NCBI GenBank assembly: GCA_030770545.1
Contig: CM061091.1
Span: 13,076,501-13,140,500, forward strand
Direction: 5' to 3'
Source: Macropodus opercularis
Taxonomy: Eukaryota; Chordata; Actinopteri; Anabantiformes; Osphronemidae
Length of the DNA stretch: 64,000 nt
Both the position numbers and the translations under genes were made by a program. This document shows, piece after piece, positions 39,731-50,599 of the stretch; within the stretch, counting starts at the first letter, position 1; each line of letters begins with the position of its first letter. The notes under the pieces are model-generated. The model worked only from the letters and a program-made list of their open reading frames with translations, was not told the origin of the DNA and ran no database searches.

Positions 39731-41610
39731 ATGTCAGGCTTGCAAATGGCCAGGCTGGATGTCACAGAGATGTTTCACGGTATTTCCTTTCCTGGACACC
39801 TGCACACCCTGGATTCCTTGCAACGCGCTCTTGAGTTTCAGTTTGAGGAGACAGATATCCTCATCGTCTCCTATCCAAAGTCCGGTAAGAAGAAACGACA
39901 CATTACAGCCTATGCTCCACTTTTCTGCATTTATAAAAGTCGGGTCATAGCTACACGTAATTCGCTCTTCTCTCAACAGGCACCACATGGATGCAGGAAA
40001 TTGTGACGCTGGTGTCCAGCAGAGGGGACCCACACTTGTCTCAGACTGTCCCAAACTGGGCCCGGGCTCCCTGGCTGGAGCAGTACTACAGCGCAGAGGT
40101 ACTTAAGGATTCGTCCCCCACACCTCGAGTCATCACCACACATCTGCCTCATCACCTGCTCAGCTCTGCCCTCCAGGGCTCGAAAGCCAAGGTCAGATTT
40201 TCAGTCATTTCAACCAGAGCGTTGTTCTAAGCACCAGAGCTACAGAGATATGTACAGATGGTGCTGAAAAGAAATACTGCCTCTTCAGCAAAAATTCTCT
40301 TTTATGAGTCAATATAATATGCTTTTAAGTGAAACTGAGCTTTTGTCTGTTGCTGTGCATCAACCCTGTCTGCTAAAAACTCGTTCTCCCAGGTCATATA
40401 TGTGAGCAGAAACCCTAAAGACGTCGTGGTTTCCTATTACCACTTCCACAAAGTTGCCAACTTTCTCCCAGAGTCTGGCTCCTTTCCGGAGTTTTTAAAT
40501 CGATTCCTGGAGGGCACACGTGAGTTGGCTAAAGATCTAAAGACGTAGTTTTGTTTTCTCGTTGTGAAGATAAAACCACAACCTCTGTTCGCTGTTACAG
40601 TGAACTTTGGCTCCTGGTTTGACCATGTGAAAGGCTGGACCACTCAGGCAGCCTCTCTGAACAATCTGCTTCACATCACCTATGAAGAGATGTCGCTGGT
40701 AAACGAGCGAATTTTCCTCATTCTAATAATAATAGTCAATAGCAAGACATGTCATTTCTTGTGAGATGCTTATTTAGCTTGTTTCAACAACAACAGGGAC
40801 GTTCACGAAAATAAAAGTTAAAAACGGTTGGATCAGAATTAATAATTTCAACATGTGAATATTTCATTTTATTTAACTGGTGACTCTAAATGCCTCATCT
40901 TTCTCCCTCTGACTGATCCGTCATTGTTGCCCAGTGACAGTCAGAATCATTTCTTAAATAATTTATGATCATACAGGACCTACTTGGTGCCATAAAGAGG
41001 GTCAGTTCTTTTCTACAGTGCCCCCTGGTGGAGGAGGAGCTGAACATCTGTGTGAAACACTGCAGCTTCAACAGTATGAAGAACAACAAGATGGTTAACT
41101 ACACCTCCATCCCTGAGGAGATAATGGACCACAGCAAGGGCTCTTTTATGAGAAAAGGTTAAGCTTTATTATATACACTTAAATGGACCCTTGAGTCATG
41201 CATCTAAATTAAAAAAACTAATTAATTTAAAGAGCACCACCACCACAATCCCCAACAACGAAGGTGGAAAAACTGGACACGTTATTATCTTCTCTAAAAC
41301 CCTTTAAATGAAATGATCGGAGAAGAGAACTATAAAACATATCTGGCTTAGCTCAACTGCTGATGTGACAATAAATGTGGTCACCTTTCCTTAAATACCG
41401 TCCTGTTGCTGCACTTTCTAATTTCTGCCCTTCAATTCAGGTAAGATTGGAGACTGGAAAAACATGTTCACAGAAGAGCAGAGTCAGTATTTAGAAGACG
41501 TCCTGAGGTCCAAGATGGAGGGCTGCCCTTTAAAGTTTGTGTGGGAGGAGCGGGATAAAGAGGAGGCACGAGAAGAAGAACACAAGCTGGTGAAGGACGT
41601 TTCAGATTAG
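39731..41610 (+). CDS. sult5a1: Cytosolic sulfotransferase, SULT5A1-like (6 exons)
   Basis: Transfers sulfate from PAPS to a hydroxyl or amine acceptor in the cytosol; the acceptor cannot be read from the sequence. Exons: 39731-39884, 39980-40191, 40393-40519, 40601-40698, 40977-41157, 41441-41610. Phases agree and give 313 aa, the usual SULT size. The PAPS 5'-phosphosulfate loop is YPKSGTTW (48-55). The catalytic base is H106 in TTHLPHHLL. The 3'-phosphate site is YVSRNPKDVVVSYYHF, with R128 and S136. The C-terminal PAPS motif RKGKIGDWKN has R256-K257-G258. All catalytic elements are intact. SULT family membership is certain. The 5A1 assignment rests on the position beside dpep1, as I recall for mouse Sult5a1, and a phylogeny could place it in another fish SULT group. 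The donor of intron 5, G|GTTAAG, is weak. AATAAA signals follow at 41690-41702. Confidence 0.9.
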
Positions 41611-41689
41611 GTTTGAAATCAGCTGTTGCAGATTTGTGCTGTAGCTGTTTACTGTACATTTCACTGACAAATGTAGTTAGTGTCTAAAT

Positions 41690-41702
41690 AATAAATAATA
41701 AA
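41690..41702 (+). terminator. sult5a1: Overlapping AATAAA polyadenylation signals of the sulfotransferase
   Basis: AATAAA occurs at 41690-41695 and 41697-41702, about 80 bases after the stop codon. Another AATAAA lies near 41810. Confidence 0.6.
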
Positions 41703-41913
41703 GATCATAACAAAGAGACGTACTACTGTATATGTGTAGGTCTGGAGGATTTATCCGCTGTTATTACAAATTCAAAACTGAATGTGACTAATTGTGCTGT
41801 TTGTTTGAAATAAACTGTCTGGTAGTTCTAGGTGCTGTGGAAGATTTATGTTTAGTTTTTTAGGTGGCTGTCAGCTTCAACCCCAAACAAGGTAACGCTC
41901 TGAAACCAGCGTT

Positions 41914-41915
<2 letters not shown>

Positions 41916-41948
<33 letters not shown>
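41916..41948. repeat. (GT)n microsatellite
   Basis: About sixteen uninterrupted GT units, likely polymorphic. Confidence 0.95.
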
Positions 41949-41949
<1 letters not shown>

Positions 41950-43108
41950 CTCTAGTCCACTCTAATCCTCAGAGCTGACTTCAAGTTGATGGGAGACATT
42001 ACATTTTAAATAATATACTGTGAATGTTGAATTTATTTCTGACAGAGCATTGTGTTTACTGATATGCGTTTGTGCAACCTTGAAGATTCTTGTCTTTTGT
42101 ATTTTCAAAATTAGTGACAACAGCAAGTTTCCTGAAGACTCGGTCACGCAGTTGTATCGTTTTAGTCTTCGTGGTGCTCACTCACACGCTCCAGCCGCGT
42201 GAGAAGCCACTTCACACCTCTCTATACATCAGGCTTCAGACAGTGTTAATAGCCTTGGATTTTAAGGGTCCATCAACACCACATCCTCACCACTGTACAT
42301 TTAATTTGTTGTTTAATTGAATGTTTAATTCATTAAATGACATATTAAATGATCAAATGAAGCCTCTGACACTGAGTCAAATGGAACCACACTCAATGTT
42401 TTGGTTTTGGTTCTTTGGATAATTGTCCATTTTGTGAGATGAACACATGGGGGCAGCTGCAATATTTCTAATGGGAATCTGAGAGACGTTATGTTGCACA
42501 ATTTGTCCTGTCACTTTCAGAAATTAATTCTTAAAAAGCCACAAAAGGCCTATGACCTCATCAGCTCTCTTCTGCTCTCATCATCTCATGTTCAGTTTTT
42601 GTAGCTTTCAGTGAAGTTTCAGTATTTTATTAATTTGACTATTAGTGAATGATTTAAAACCTAAAGCTTAAAAATGTAGACAGAAACCACTATGACATGA
42701 CTGATTTAGCCACTGGGTGGCCTGGTTTTAAATACCAAGAACTCACAGATTTCACACAGTGAGGTCTGTTTGATCAGTAGAGTCTGGGGTGAACATTTAC
42801 TACCTCTGGAGGAATTACTAAAGCAACACCCATCTGAGTGTGGAACTGTTTGTTGTTGTAGTTTCAGATGAATCCTGCTGTTGACTGGTGGTTTATACTG
42901 CTAACATGTTCTGCTCTTACCGTTGTCTACAGACGAGTTTGATATTCCAAGTGATATTATCACTGGCATCTGTGCATCCATGCTGAAACACAGGAAATTA
43001 AACTAGAAGCATTCACACTTAGATGGTGAAGTTAAGATCTAGTTTTAAGAAGCCAGGCAGTTTAAAAGAGTGACTTCAGTTTGAATTACATGGGGAGTAC
43101 ATGTGGAA

Positions 43109-43110
<2 letters not shown>

Positions 43111-43152
<42 letters not shown>
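43111..43152. repeat. (GT)n microsatellite
   Basis: About twenty-one uninterrupted GT units, the longest dinucleotide run in the window. Confidence 0.95.
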
Positions 43153-43154
<2 letters not shown>

Positions 43155-45226
43155 ATGTCCTTATTGTGATACTGATAGTGCCCTCAACAATGGGCTTGAT
43201 GGGAACTGTTATGACTTCTCGTCATTATCTAATCAGCACATTGTATTTACTGTCCTGTATTAGTTCTCTGTAAACTGTCTTAATGTTTTCTCTGTCTGCA
43301 TGTGGACCAGTCTCACAGTTGGCACCAAGAAGGCATCTGTGGTGGAAGTATGCTTTATATGAGTCCACATTGTTGAAATACTAAATAAATATGTAAGAAT
43401 TCACTGTTTATAAAAGTCCATTCAGTTTTTCAATTCAACTGGTAAAACTGATGAGACAATTGTTGCCAAGCAACTGATGATTTCTTGTCCTTCGAGCTTT
43501 ATAACTAAGAGGAATCTAGTAGAAACTAGTTGCAGACAGAAGCTTCGTGGACGCACACATGCTGTACATTTCACAACCCAACAACAGTGCAAGACAAACA
43601 CGAGATGGAGAATTGGGACAAAACACCAGGCTGACAAAGAGATCAGTGCAGACACACTAAACTACTTTATTCACCTTTTTCTATTTTGATACTTGACTCT
43701 ATGATGAAATCTGTTTATTGTTTGAAGGGACATCACGTGTGTGTGTGTGTGTGGTTGGTACAACTAATTTGAAGTTGGGTGATAATGCTTATAAAGCTTT
43801 GGTTTCCCAGTCACACGAGGACAGAGCACACAATGCGGCAGCTGAGTACACAACAGGCTTACAAGAGCAGACTGAAACACAAAAAGGCGAGTAGATTTGT
43901 ATCATTCTCAACTATTGTTGTGTTCATGACTGAATTCACGTGAGTACAGCCAGAACCACACTACATTCATCTCAGTACTGAGCTTTTGTGAACATGATAC
44001 AATTACAGCGACGAGATTAATGAACAGGTGCCAGAGTTTAACATTCTCTTTATATAGGTAATAATAAATATAATGATGCTTAATGATGAGATATTGTATT
44101 TATTAACCTATTTTACAGAACCAAAACAAAAAAATACAAAAAGACGAATGAGCCACTGAAATATTATACATTGTGCAACACTTGCGCCATTGCTGAAATA
44201 CCATCTGTGACACTATTTGTTACAGCTGAGACTTAAACAGAACTTCACCAGAGGCAAAGCTTTCCAGTTGGGCTCATCTGCCATGACAGATGACAAATAT
44301 CACATGTAATGTTCAAAACATACAAAATCATCAGAAACATCCAGCAACATTTAATTATGGCTGAGAAATATTTGCTGGACTGGAGAATTTATAAACATGC
44401 AGCATGTTCAGACAAGCTTGTAGATGCAGTATAATGACATATATGTACATGTTTACAAAGTACATTTTGTTAGATGTATTGTTGTAAAGTAATTACGAAC
44501 ATTAGCCTGAATTAAATGGTAGAACAAACATTTGGCCACACATACTCTTCACAGACATGCATTTGAGTTAACACATACAGTAGTACAACATGCAAACAGG
44601 ACAATTCTGGGACATGTTGCAGAGACACACGTTTGTGATCTTAGTTACTGCTCTGGAGGAGTGATGGAGGCAGAGAAAGTACCCTCTGAGACTGGTAGAG
44701 AGTAATAACCCATGACAGGGATATTAATATTTTAACAGCCATAGAGAGGAACCTACTGTTCACTGCTTAAAATACTTCATATGACTTTCAGCTCAGATTT
44801 TATTTCAACTAAAAATGTCCATAACATTAAATGATACACTTCACTAAGAAGCTAAGGAGATTGTTTGGTTTGTTTTAGTTCACCAAGTAAGAAATTGAAT
44901 TGTTTTAACAATCGCTTTCATCAAATCACTTTATACTGTAGGTTTGGTGTCATTCAGTGTTTACTAACTATCTGTCAAGAAATGTGCACATAAAACGAAT
45001 AAATGATCAAAAGTCAGGATTTATTGGTGTCAAACCCCAAGATGTGGTGTCCACAAAGCTTGTTACAGTTTTGACAATTTTTAACTCTACAAAACAAAAA
45101 ACTAATTAAAAACAGTGTCATGTAAATTAAATCTTTTACCCTGTGTGGTCCTGAAGCACCTTTGTACTTCATAGATGTCAGAAACTGCGTGAAATGAACA
45201 CAGTATAGTATATATACTGTATATGT

Positions 45227-47007
45227 CATAGTATAGTATGTTGTTAAAAACACGTCATAGTATAGTATGTTGTTAAAAACACGTCATAGTATAGTATGTT
45301 GTTAAAAATACATCATAGTATAGTATGTCGTTAAAAATATGTCATAGTATAGTATGTCGTTAAAAACACGTCATAGTATAGTATGTTGTTAAAAATACAT
45401 CATAGTATAGTATGTTGTTAAAAATATGTCATAGTATAGTATGTGATGAAAAAAGTGTCATAGTATAGTATGTCGTTAAAAACACGTCATAGTATAGTAT
45501 GTGATGAAAAAAGTGTCATAGTATAGTATGTCGTTAAAAATATGTCATAGTATAGTATGTGATGAAAAAAGTGTCATAGTATAGTATGTCGTTAAAAATA
45601 TGTCATAGTATAGTATGTCGTTAAAAATATGTCATAGTATAGTATGTGATGAAAAAAGTGTCATAGTATAGTATGTGATGAAAAAAGTGTCATAGTATAG
45701 TATGTCGTTAAAAATATGTCATAGTATAGTATGATATGAAAAAATATGTCATAGTATAGTATGTGATGAAAAAAGTGTCATAGTATAGTATGTCGTTAAA
45801 AACACGTCATAGTATAGTATGTGATGAAAAAAGTGTCATAGTATAGTATGTCGTTAAAAATATGTCATAATATAGTATGTGATGAAAAAAGTGTCATAGT
45901 ATAGTATGTCGTTAAAAACACGTCATAGTATAGTATGTCGTTAAAAACACGTCATAGTATAGTATGTGATGAAAAAAGTGTCATAATATAGTATGTGATG
46001 AAAAAAGTGTCATAGTATAGTATGTGATGAAAAAAGTGTCATAGTATAGTATGTCGTTAAAAATATGTCATAGTATAGTATGTGATGAAAAAAGTGTCAT
46101 AGTATAGTATGTTGTTAAAAATATGTCATAGTATAGTATGTTGTTAAAAATACATCATAGTATAGTATGTTGTTAAAAATATGTCATAGTATAGTATGTG
46201 ATGAAAAAAGTGTCATAGTATAGTATGTGATGAAAAAAGTGTCATAGTATAGTATGTCGTTAAAAACACGTCATAGTATAGTATGTTGTTAAAAATACAT
46301 CATAGTATAGTATGTTGTTAAAAATATGTCATAGTATAGTATGTGATGAAAAAAGTGTCATAGTATAGTATGTGATGAAAAAAGTGTCATAGTATAGTAT
46401 GTCGTTAAAAACACGTCATAGTATAGTATGTGATGAAAAAAGTGTCATAGTATAGTATGTCGTTAAAAATATGTCATAGTATAGTATGTGATGAAAAAAG
46501 TGTCATAGTATAGTATGTCGTTAAAAATATGTCATAGTATAGTATGTCGTTAAAAACACGTCATAGTATAGTATGTCGTTAAAAACACGTCATAGTATAG
46601 TATGTCGTTAAAAACACGTCATAGTATAGTATGTGATGAAAAAAGTGTCATAGTATAGTATGTGATGAAAAAAGTGTCATAGTATAGTATGTGATGAAAA
46701 AAGTGTCATAGTATAGTATGTCGTTAAAAATATGTCATAGTATAGTATGTGATGAAAAAAGTGTCATAGTATAGTATGTTGTTAAAAATATGTCATAGTA
46801 TAGTATGTCGTTAAAAACACGTCATAGTATAGTATGTGATGAAAAAAGTGTCATAGTATAGTATGTGATGAAAAAAGTGTCATAGTATAGTATGTCGTTA
46901 AAAATATGTCATAGTATAGTATGTGATGAAAAAAGTGTCATAGTATAGTATGTCGTTAAAAACACGTCATAGTATAGTATGTGATGAAAAAAGTGTCATA
47001 GTATAGT
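45227..47007. repeat. 29-bp minisatellite, 61 units
   Basis: A head-to-tail array. Each unit starts with an almost invariant 14-base core (catagtatagtatg) followed by a variable 15-base tail. Reading it through gives 61 full units plus an 11-base partial: sixty of 29 bp and one of 30 bp (near 45719), which fits the 1770-bp spacing. The tails fall into a few types: tgatgaaaaaagtgt, tcgttaaaaacacgt, tcgttaaaaatatgt, ttgttaaaaatatgt, ttgttaaaaatacat and ttgttaaaaacacgt. Two units carry cataatatag in the core. No open frame runs through it. Confidence 0.97.
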
Positions 47008-48058
47008 TTCGCAGGTTGGAATGTGATTGTGTTAGTTGTCTGTGTGCGTATGTGGCCTTGTGATGGGCTGGCGTCCTGTTCAGGGTCTGCAGATGGGCTC
47101 CAGCAGCGAGAGTGAGGGGAACTGCTTGAGTCAGTTTTTCTTCCTTCTTCACCCTAAGCGTGTACGTCCTAACATTGCCCTGAAAAGCCTGCACGTCTCA
47201 GCCTCGCGCTTTGATTTTTTCCCTTCCTCTTATCGTTTCCACTTCTGTTGTGCCGACGGGACAGCCGGCTGTCATCATCCTACTGTCTGGGGTCGAGAAA
47301 TGCATTTGTTGTAGAGACAGTTCATGATTTGTGGCAGAGTGAGCACACCTGCCATGCCAAAATATCTTTGATGCTATTGATAGAAAGAAATCAACTGCAG
47401 GCAACAACTTGCCAACTGTGTTATTCATTTTTATTTCACTGTCAGCTTTTGCTTTCACGCTGATGACTGCACATGATGAAATGTTGTCTCAACCTCTCCG
47501 GCTTTGAGAAGTTAACATTGTGAAGAACTTTGGAAACAGTGAAACATGACAAGTGGGCATTCAAACAAACAATAATTATTAAAACCAACCCTGGCACTGA
47601 CTAAAATATCTCTATCAAATGACCCAACTCAACATTGTTCATTCTGGTGACAACGTCATCCATCACTGTTAGAGTCTCGGGTTAAAATCAAAACAAAGCT
47701 CAGATCTTGATATAAACATACATATAAAAAGACATAAACTGTTGTTTTAACACATGCAGCCAAGAGGATCTGTGCAATTTTTTTTTGTAATTTAACTGAT
47801 TGCAGGAATTAACCATGCAGCAGGTATTTGAAGCCATGAAAGAAAACATTTTCCAGGCAGTAATGAGCACGGCCTCGGCTCTAGGAAGCATTTCTCAAAG
47901 TAATCCTGGACTCCAATTCCTGAAGCAACTGATGATATTGTTCTTGTTTTCAATATATGCATGATGCCAAACAAGAAGCCCTGAAGCATTTTGGATTGAT
48001 TTACTAGACTTTACCCAGTACATGAGACACGGTTATGTTAAAAGCTTTTACAGAATCT
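47008..48058. other. Intergenic region between minisatellite and haptoglobin
   Basis: No gene was recognised. The first 100 bases resemble a dispersed fish repeat tail (see 47040-47110). Open frames at 47036-47463 on both strands overlap one another and lack motifs. Confidence 0.5.
47040..47110 (+). repeat. Degenerate dispersed-repeat tail (LINE/SINE-like)
   Basis: The block gccttgtgatgggctggcg followed by tcctgttcagggtctgcag and a gggctccagc element resembles a common fish repeat. In that repeat, a 'cctgtgatggactggcgacctgtccagggt' type sentence precedes 'ggctccagc' in retroelement 3' tails. Only about 70 bases match and no body or target duplication is visible. Confidence 0.5.
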
Positions 48059-50418
48059 CTACGGCTGCCATGAATACATCTTAGACACTGCATCAGAGCG
48101 TAGAGCGTCTGATTTCTCTGTATCTCCTCTGACGACGCTGCGGATCCAGGTTAAATATGATGAAATCTTCATGTAGACCCCGTACCTGTATCTGTTACAG
48201 GCCTTGTCATAAGAAAGGATCCCCGCAGCATAGATATTCCCACTTGTAGCATCAGTGACAACCAGAGCGCCTCCCGCGTCACCGAAACAAACGTTTTCTC
48301 CATACTTAGTGTTTTCAGTGCAGAACATGTTGTCGTCTACGTCTGGTGCGAATGGGATTCGCTCATATTCTGCCTTGCAGTCCGAGTGACTGGCCAGGGG
48401 GAGCTTGAGGTATTTGAGTGATGTAGCAGGGGTGAGGAGGATCCCCCAGCCCCAGCCGGCGAGGACTCCCACCCCGCCCAAGGTGTTGCCGAGGTCCTGG
48501 TCTCTCTCAGGCAGTGGGATGGGGGTCACGCTGTCGCTCATAACAACAGGCTCCTTCAGCTGAATTAGAGCCAGATCGTTGTCCCAGTCCGACTGGTTCT
48601 GAAAACCTGGATGGAGAACAATCTGCAGGAAGGGAAGGTACATGATTTCGCCCTGGCTTTTCATTTTTATTTAAGTGGGTTTGTATCTTAAAGCTCTGTG
48701 GGTTTATAAGTTTAACATGTTTTCTCTCACCTTTTCTACAGCGACCTCTTTAGAGTCATTGGCCTTTGTCCATTTCGAGATGCCCACGTACACTTTAGGC
48801 ACGACGGGGTGTGTTTCCTCAGTGTCCTGTCGACTCTTCCGCACAAAAAGGTTTCTGCCAGCTGTCAAAACCCAGCGGTCAGAAATGAGAGCACCGCTTG
48901 CGTAGCCTCCATCTAGCACGCTGTCAGAGATGTAGACCATGACCTGCCACGGGACATGAGGGGCCAGAGTCCCTCCAACCATTCGCCTGGAACGCAGTGG
49001 TGCTAAACTGGAAGCTGAAGATGTATACAGACATGTTAAATAGCATGTGATGACGTGTTTTGTGTGGCAGCCTCTTCTCATATTCCTCTGGTTCATTTTG
49101 TAATAAGGTATATTCCTTGATAGAATATCGCTGAACTAACCCCATTTGTTTCAAGATGCTCGATGCCAGATATTTAAAATGTTTTGACTTGTTAATCTCT
49201 GTGTAGTCTCTGGCATCTATTCTTTATAACATTCACTCTAATCCAGTTTACACACATGTTGATAAAATATGATCCCTAGTGCACATTGTAGTAAGCGCTG
49301 CTGACATTAAAGCTTCTTATCACTTCCAGTGATCAGCTTTAAACCGAGCTTGTGTTCAGAATAAACTGAGCTCATGTGCTGAAGGTTTCATCTAATTTCA
49401 TGGGCTTTTATTGATTCAGTGTCAAGCTAAGATTAAAATCAACTTGTTCTTCTCTTGTAAATGACAGCACTAAGAACCTGGACACAGAGAGCTTCATTTC
49501 TACGTGTAAAAGCTAATTGTTCATGGTCATTAGTCTTGCTGTATTTCAGGATTTGTTTACCATGAGACATCTCCAAAGTCTTTTTCAATCGTTATACTCC
49601 AGACGGTACAGTAGCTTACCAGCGCAATTAAATAGACGAGTGACTAATTGGTTTGACACATTAATGCAAGTGCATGAATATAAAGTGGATTCAGTTGTTA
49701 TGTTACATTTAATCCCTCCTGTGCTGCATTGTTTATATTTTTACTGGATATAATAAGCATGCTTTTTTTATAAAAATATTTTTCATCATGGCTGCAGGGG
49801 GTTTATTCACATGTCACACTGGCCTTGGGGTTGCGGTGTTTTGGGTTATTTTTGATGTTTTGTTTAACGAGAAGCAGGGAAACAGATAATTTTCCTGTCA
49901 GTTTCTGACGTTTCAGAGATGAATGTATAACAAAATGAGCAGTAAAAGCCCAGCGCTCAGACCTGTCAGTGGCTACAGTATGTGAGCAACTGAGGAAGTG
50001 TATGAATGAGCTTCAGAAAACTGTGACTTGTCATGTTGCAGTAAAATGTTTGCTTCTCTGAGTGTGGACAGATGACGTTTTCTGACTGTGCGTCTTTATA
50101 TTTGCTTCTGACACTGATACTGATGTTATTCAGTCAAAATAAAAATCTATGTAAACAACAGTGCAATAAACTATGCTGACAAAATCCTAAAGAAATCTAC
50201 AAACCTCCACAATAAGATGTTGGATCATGTTTGTGACCGTATCATGCATGTTCACGTGTGTTACCTGACACAGGAGATTTCACATCTGCGAGGCAGGTCC
50301 AGCCAATCAGAAGGAGCACAGTCACTGGAAACCTTCAAACAACAGAGTCATGTGAATAACAAATAAGAATATTGAAGAAATGAACAGCTGAATAAAATTG
50401 TATATGCACTTACCTCAT
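48059..50418 (-). CDS. hp: Haptoglobin, catalytically inactive S1-protease-like (4 exons)
   Basis: Secreted plasma protein that captures free haemoglobin. Exons in transcription order: 50418-50414, 50332-50265, 49014-48731, 48622-48059. Phases agree and give 306 aa. A signal peptide covers about residues 1-17 (FPVTVLLLIGWTCLA). Instead of the complement-control (CCP) domain of the mammalian alpha chain there is only a short linker ending LRSRR. The protease-like domain then begins MVGG at residue 36. The catalytic His is replaced in LTAGRN (R78, mammalian haptoglobin has LTTAKN) and the catalytic Ser by Ala in GDAGG (A235). The Asp in DNDLAL (D135) is kept. Haptoglobin-specific blocks are KVYVG, IVLHPGF, FCTENTKYGENVCFGDAGGA, GILSYDKAC and YGVYMKI. 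The tail extends about 23 residues past the IRSVV block. Teleost haptoglobins are known to lack the CCP domain. The main alternative is another dead trypsin-like protein. Confidence 0.9.
49015..50264 (-). other. hp: Haptoglobin intron 2
   Basis: Donor CAG|GTAACA (exon end 50265) and acceptor catcttcag before 49014, phase 1. In mammals the CCP-coding exons sit at this position between the signal peptide and the protease domain. No CCP-like exon with its paired Cys pattern was found on the minus strand here. Confidence 0.75.
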
Positions 50419-50499
50419 ATTGTCCAGAATATTCAATTTCAGCTATGGGTGCTTGGTTCAAGTGTGATCTCTTTGAGTATGTTGTGCGTTTTGGGACAG

Positions 50500-50580
50500 T
50501 GGTATTTATATTTGCTGAGAGACAGAAACTCTGCCCTGGAAATTTCTGCTTGGCACAATAAAGGGTTTTCCCCGAACCTA
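50500..50580 (-). promoter_or_regulatory. hp: Candidate haptoglobin core promoter
   Basis: On the minus strand a TATAAAT box (50510-50504) lies about 86 bases before the ATG. Upstream of it are a TTTCCAGGGCAGA element and, further up, ATTGTGCCAA, which resembles a C/EBP site. Mammalian haptoglobin promoters are induced through C/EBP and STAT3 sites in the acute-phase response. Matching these motifs to those factors is inference. Confidence 0.45.
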
Positions 50581-50599
50581 AAGTAAACAGTTGTGAAAT

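Larger units (their letters stand above)
41703..45226. other. Intergenic region with GT microsatellites
   Basis: No gene, RNA or named transposon was recognised. The region is AT-rich and carries (GT)n tracts at 41916-41948, 43111-43152 and 43737-43753. It ends in TATAGTATATATACTGTATAT-like sequence next to the minisatellite. The short open frames show no motifs. Confidence 0.6.

Noticed and set aside
45227..47007. CRISPR-like array (repeated core with variable tails)
   Set aside because: The variable tails are just six recurring types directly joined to the core, and this is vertebrate DNA, so it is a minisatellite.
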